The notes under the pieces are model-generated. The model did no database searches and was not told the DNA's origin. It saw nothing but the letters and a program-made list of their open reading frames with translations. DNA of 64,000 bases from Hydractinia symbiolongicarpus (Eukaryota; Cnidaria; Hydrozoa; Anthoathecata; Hydractiniidae), in NCBI RefSeq assembly GCF_029227915.1, contig NC_079879.1:4340001-4404000 (forward strand). Direction: 5' to 3'. The position numbers and the translations under genes were made by a program. Shown here piece by piece: positions 59,669 to 64,000 of this stretch; the first letter of the stretch is position 1; the number at the start of each line of letters is the position of its first letter.

Positions 59669-61043
59669 CAGATAGTTTATCCGGATGGATATCGGAGAAT
59701 GATGTTGAGAATGAAATACGGATGTGCTATGATAAATATTCACCTATATGTATTAAGGATCTTCTTTTCCGCTCAGCAAAGTGAATAAGAAAATAATGCT
59801 TTTTATTTTTTCAGAATTTGTAATGTTATTCCACTTTGTTGTGATGCATATGTAAAGAAACATTATCAGAACTACTTTTCTTCATTCACACAATCACAGT
59901 GCCCGCAAACCCAGTTAATTTTTTTTATGAATTATGTCGTGACATCAAGTTAAGTAAAATCTATTTACACTCAACAATAAAAGTTATGTCAGTTGTAATA
60001 GTTATTCATTTAAATCGGTGTGACGTGTATTATGCGTAGCTAGCTGTACAAGGTAACAAAATAACAGGGTCACTAATTCAATGCGTATTAAAAATTGTAA
60101 AAATTTGTCAAAAATTAAATCATTCTACTAAACAATAAAATAAAGTACAAATTAAGAAGTAGAACCTATGTGACACAGAAACAAATTTGCATGCGATTGC
60201 AAACAATTTTTTCGTTGAAATTGCATAAAACTTTGTTTCTGTGTCCGCCGAAGCTCGAGGTATGGGACAATTAACCAAAAATGTTACTATTTGGCTAAAC
60301 TTATGGTAAGAGTCAAGAAGTGGGTTTCTAACTGTTACCATTAGATTATCTGTAAAAACAGTGTACAGCTAAACAGTTCAAGTTTCTTATATAAAACTTG
60401 GTGAACGCTCTTTGAACGTGAACGAAGAAGGAAATTGTGTGTTTACATGCATTCATGCATACGTGCGTAGAAATTTCAATGTTCACATGCATGCATGCAT
60501 GCATATAGCAACCTTAACATTACGGCTGATTTGTTTTTTACCTCTGTACAAAGAAGTCATAGTTTAACGTAGCTATAGTTAAAATGTAAAACACACTTTG
60601 GGTATGAACGCAATGGGAGTTTCAGTGTTAAGCATGGCTTTTTCTTCCGCAAAATAGTTATATCTATAATATTTTTCGAATGAGAAGACAATGACTGGAT
60701 GCAAGATGTACTCACATATAATTAATATATTATATATTACTTGTTTCTTTAAGTTTAGGCTTTGTTTACCTGCCACAGGAAAAAGTAAGTTTTTAGTTTT
60801 GTTGATATTTGTCAAGTAAATACAGATTGTGACTTCAATAGAACTGCTGCATATATAAAATATATAAAGGCTGTGATTGCAATAAGAAGAATACAATGAT
60901 ACCTTTTTAAGCTTAGTTAAATGAAACAGCCAACGTATCGATCTTTAAAGCAAGTAATTTAGGAACCGAGGCTTTTTTGGTATTCTACTTTTCTTGCTTA
61001 GGGTATGTAAAAGAAAATAGGGTCATTATATTTTTGCGTTAAC
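59669..61043. other. No gene recognised; possible DIRS tail and a GCAT microsatellite
   Basis: 59669-59960 may continue the DIRS-like relic (a short frame with SLSGWISEND), but this is weak. A (GCAT)n run lies at about 60487-60506. The 105-codon minus frame at 60579-60896 has no recognised domain. Confidence 0.35.
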
Positions 61044-61277
61044 CAGGGGCGGATTTACACATTGGCGAAGTCGGCACTCACCTAAGGAGAAATTTAGCCT
61101 CCCCGCGCTTTCTATAATTGTTACAATTAGGTTCGATTTTCACTACTCTTTTTTATATTATGTTGTAGCAGTGTCTCCTTCACGGTGCTTTGCCGAGTCT
61201 GTAAGATTTTTCCTAGTGCTACGGTACCGATTTAATATTTTGTTCTATTTCATACGTCAGGCCTATTCCCAAGTGAC

Positions 61278-61385
61278 TCCATAGGCTACCGTGAAATTTG
61301 GTAAAGTCGGCGAAAAGCACATTTTGCCGACTGTGGAGTGCTTTTCGGCGACTTTAGGTAAATTTACAGCAGTTTTCTATAGGCC
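61278..61385. repeat. Foldback (palindromic) sequence
   Basis: A perfect 18-bp inner stem, AAAGTCGGCGAAAAGCAC with its complement GTGCTTTTCGGCGACTTT, surrounds a ~16-nt loop. Imperfect pairing extends outward to CCATAGG/CTATAGG. It is probably a small MITE or a structured transcript region. Confidence 0.75.
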
Positions 61386-61995
61386 GACAGAAGATCCACC
61401 TTACAAAGACAATTGTTTATTTTAATCATTGACCGTTGCATATGACAATCTCGGCAAGATAGGCTGAGATTTCCCTATTTCAATTCTTTTTGTTCACCAT
61501 GGCTTCAGCAATGAGCACGAGAGAATGCGTAGAGTCTGCTGTAAGATGCAATAAAAGCAACAATGCTAAAATTTTGCACTCAAAAAAGAAGAAACATTAC
61601 TGGAAAACATTTATTCTCGGTGTCGCCTGTGATTGCAGAAGAAAAGCAGTTTGGAAGAAAAGCAGGTTTCGACTTTACAAAAATAATAGCATTAACTCGA
61701 TGACTACGCTTTCAGGTACATCTGTTTACTTTTAGTTCCATTGATCTTAGAGTAAGACACACAATTGCTTTCTATTGCTGTGCTAGCAAGTGTGAACATG
61801 AAACTGTTTATAGTTTTACTTTTAACACATTTGAAAAAGCTTTGTGTCAATTTTAAAAGAGCTTGAAAGAGCGTTCTCTTGGTTGTTTTTTTTTGTTTAT
61901 TTTTTTAAGTAACAAAACATTATACAAATATATGTGCATATTTTACATGGCTAGCCTCACAAATATCGAGGGATATACCCTGTCTTTTATTTTCA

Positions 61996-62242
61996 GGAGG
62001 GGCCATGGCTTAGATGGGGAGTCCTAGAGTATGTAATGCTCATTTTGAGCTACGCAGACCCAATTAAGGGCCGCGCTCTACTAGACAAACCTCGGCAACA
62101 TCCACAGTGTGCCATCTTCCAAATTCCTCCACATGGCTTGGGTTAACATTCACTCACCCTGTTGAATCGCCGTGAAGAGGAGTCGAACCCCGGTCTCCCG
62201 CACACAGTACAAAAGCTATAACCACTAATCTACTACGCCACA
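61996..62242 (-). mobile_element. tRNA-derived SINE
   Basis: On the minus strand from 62242: TGGCGTAGTAGATTAGTGGT (A box) then GGGGTTCGACTCC (B box) at tRNA spacing, followed by a ~170-bp unrelated body. This is the usual SINE head and body. No clear 3' tail or target duplication. It does not fold as a full tRNA. Confidence 0.7.
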
Positions 62243-63656
62243 AAAAGTAATATCAAATTATAATGTCACAATAAATTGAATAGCTAGTCAGCTGGTTACT
62301 TTTTTGTAGCTGGTAAAGGTGTAATATGTATAACAATTTGTTAACTTCTTAACAACTTTGTATGTTTACTTTTGTAGATTCAAAACTTTTCAAACGATTT
62401 TATAACATGCCACGAGGCCAAGAAAAGATCACTAATTTTGGAAGGAAAACTTTGACAAGACTTTATGATGTTTTGGCGTAAAATCTCGAGCCTTGTATCG
62501 AAATAATTCCTGGAAATGGTGCTAATTATATACGATTCGAATAAGGAAAAGGCATGGCTTTATTTAATGGGTGAAATGACAAAAGTTTTTCACATTTTCA
62601 CTAAAGAAGTTGTCATGCTGATAGACTTAAAAAATGTTTGTTGTTCTATCAACATGGCGAACATGACTTACCATATATATTTACTTATTACAACCATATC
62701 CAGATGGACACAAAAACGTGTAATAATCTAGCTAACGATATATATGTTCTTGAATGATTTTGTTTTGTTAAAAATTTCAAGTATTTATAGTAATTATCGC
62801 ATAACAGCTAAAAGGTAATTTCAAGTTTGATTCAACATTTTAAGGGTGTGAACTAAAAATGGTTACCGAAGAAAAAAACAGTTTTTTTTCTTGCTATTAG
62901 GCTAATAGGGCTAAATGTTTTTGACTGAATGTTGTGCTAAATCAGTGTTCATTCTTTCGTTTTTGTAGGTTGTTGTGTTGTAAGGTTGTTTTTAAGTAGC
63001 TACATAATCATGCCATTTTTATTTTATTGTATTTATGTGTTGTTGTTTATGTTGTTGTTACTATGATGATTACAAATAAAGCCTATTCACATATGTATTT
63101 TGTGTTGCTGTTTTTTGCTTATTTTTCTTTCAGGCCTCCTCTTTCATGTTATTAAATGTTTTGAATAGAATAAATATAAAAAGAAAATTTATTAGTAATA
63201 TATACTGTTTTGCATTACCGAATTATAAGAATCATATGTCTTTTTTACTCAATCTAGTTGCCGAAAATTTATAGCTTCTAAGAGATATTATATTTACCCA
63301 TAACTTGCAAAAAAATTTCTGGTTGTGGCAGAAAGAAGAAGTTTTGCTAGCTAGCTAATTTTAGCCTTAATTCTTCTGAAAACATTATTTGGCTTTCATT
63401 TATGAATTTTATGATTGTTTTTTTCAAATAACATGTAAGAAATAGACTTGTAAAGGTCCTGTCTGCTGCATTTTGGAGTGCTGAAATAGGTAAATAAGCT
63501 AAAGCTTTTGGGACTTCGCCCCAGACCCCAATTGGAGGGCTTACAGGGCCCCCCAAAACCCCCATCTGATTTAACACGCGCAAATTTTACTATGCAAAAA
63601 TTGCGCATTGCTTCGCTTCGCAAATCCGCCTAAAGGAAAAGAAAAATCCGCCCCTG

Positions 63657-64000
63657 TTAAATTAATAGACACTTCCCAAATTTATTTATTTCATGTGCCG
63701 CAGCTTTTTAAAAATTATTTGGCAGAAAATGGATAAATAACTGAAATACTCGACAAAATTTAATTATCCTGCATTCGAAAAATTTTAAAAAGTGTAGGCT
63801 GATAGAAGAAATGAAAAATTTAATGGTTTTACCCTGCATGTTTTAAACGCTGGCTGATTTTGTCGCTCTTATATCCTTGTTATTGTTTATAGTACAACTA
63901 TGATAAGTTTCTCAAAGACGTAACTGTTTAAAAGTTTTACTAAGTAAGAACAATTATCTAGAAATATTATAGATTTTTAGCACAGAAATTTTTTTAATAA
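63657..64000. other. No gene recognised
   Basis: AT-rich sequence with no open frame or repeat noted. Confidence 0.4.

Larger units (their letters stand above)
61044..63656. mobile_element. Possible hAT-type element or two hAT ends
   Basis: CAGGGGCGGATTTACAC at 61044 and its inverse GAAAAATCCGCCCCTG ending at 63656 form a short TIR pair of hAT type. The right end is preceded by the GACTTCGCCCCAGACCCC tract I associate with such elements. The 8-bp flanks (GCGTTAAC, TTAAATTA) do not match, so these may be ends of two separate copies. The interior holds a foldback and a SINE but no hAT transposase. ORFs at 61490-61735 and 62516-62731 are unrecognised. Confidence 0.4.

Noticed and set aside
60487-60506. 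GCAT microsatellite as a regulatory site
   Set aside because: A simple short repeat with nothing around it to support function.
1-64000. CRISPR arrays, rRNA genes, bacterial operons
   Set aside because: None seen. The tandem structures here are long-unit repeats, and all coding content is eukaryotic in type.

Overview
This is a eukaryotic, AT-rich, intron-bearing window, most likely from an early-branching marine animal; a cnidarian, possibly a hydrozoan, is my guess. The evidence is the split exons of a MAM-domain gene, split genes for small secreted cysteine-rich peptides, and an animal-type mix of mobile elements: a Jockey/CR1-like LINE, BEL/Pao and DIRS remnants, ISL2EU, piggyBac-like, hAT-like and Helitron-like elements, and tRNA-derived SINE-like pieces. 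No bacterial operons, rRNA genes or CRISPR arrays are present.

Layout. 1-1310: decayed LINE on the minus strand. 4228-4511 and 11125-~11241: two plus-strand exons that join in phase to form the C-terminal two-thirds of a MAM domain, separated by a 6.6-kb repeat-bearing intron. 12.3-20.3 kb: a chain of non-autonomous transposons (piggyBac-like, Helitron-like, a 1.9-kb element with an 8-bp target duplication) and short tandem repeats. 20917-26260: an old copy of block 'A'. 26.3-28.7 kb: single-copy spacer with a tRNA-like piece. 28708-53171: two near-identical tandem copies of a ~12.23-kb unit, each made of block 'B' (carrying an intact 3.7-kb ISL2EU transposon) followed by block 'A'. 53172-55801: a third, diverged B block that lacks the ISL2EU and carries its own 717-bp insertion. 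56-64 kb: decayed BEL/Pao and DIRS-like retrotransposons, a tRNA-like hairpin, a SINE and hAT-like ends.

The most interesting host content lies in the A blocks. Each carries, on the minus strand, a two-exon gene for an 86-residue secreted peptide with six cysteines in a knottin-like spacing. It is intact in all three copies, its exons are better conserved than its intron, and the only changes in the cysteine-rich part fall in one inter-cysteine loop.

The block structure lets the history be read. An old A-B duplication came first; lineage-specific insertions followed (ISL2EU into the first B, Helitron-like and piggyBac-like elements into the second A, a 717-bp element into the third B). A recent unequal crossover between two diverged B blocks, which can be placed within about 30 bp near 41341-41373, then made the present tandem array and doubled both the ISL2EU element and the peptide gene. 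All family names rest on motifs and recalled family features read by eye; no database search was run.
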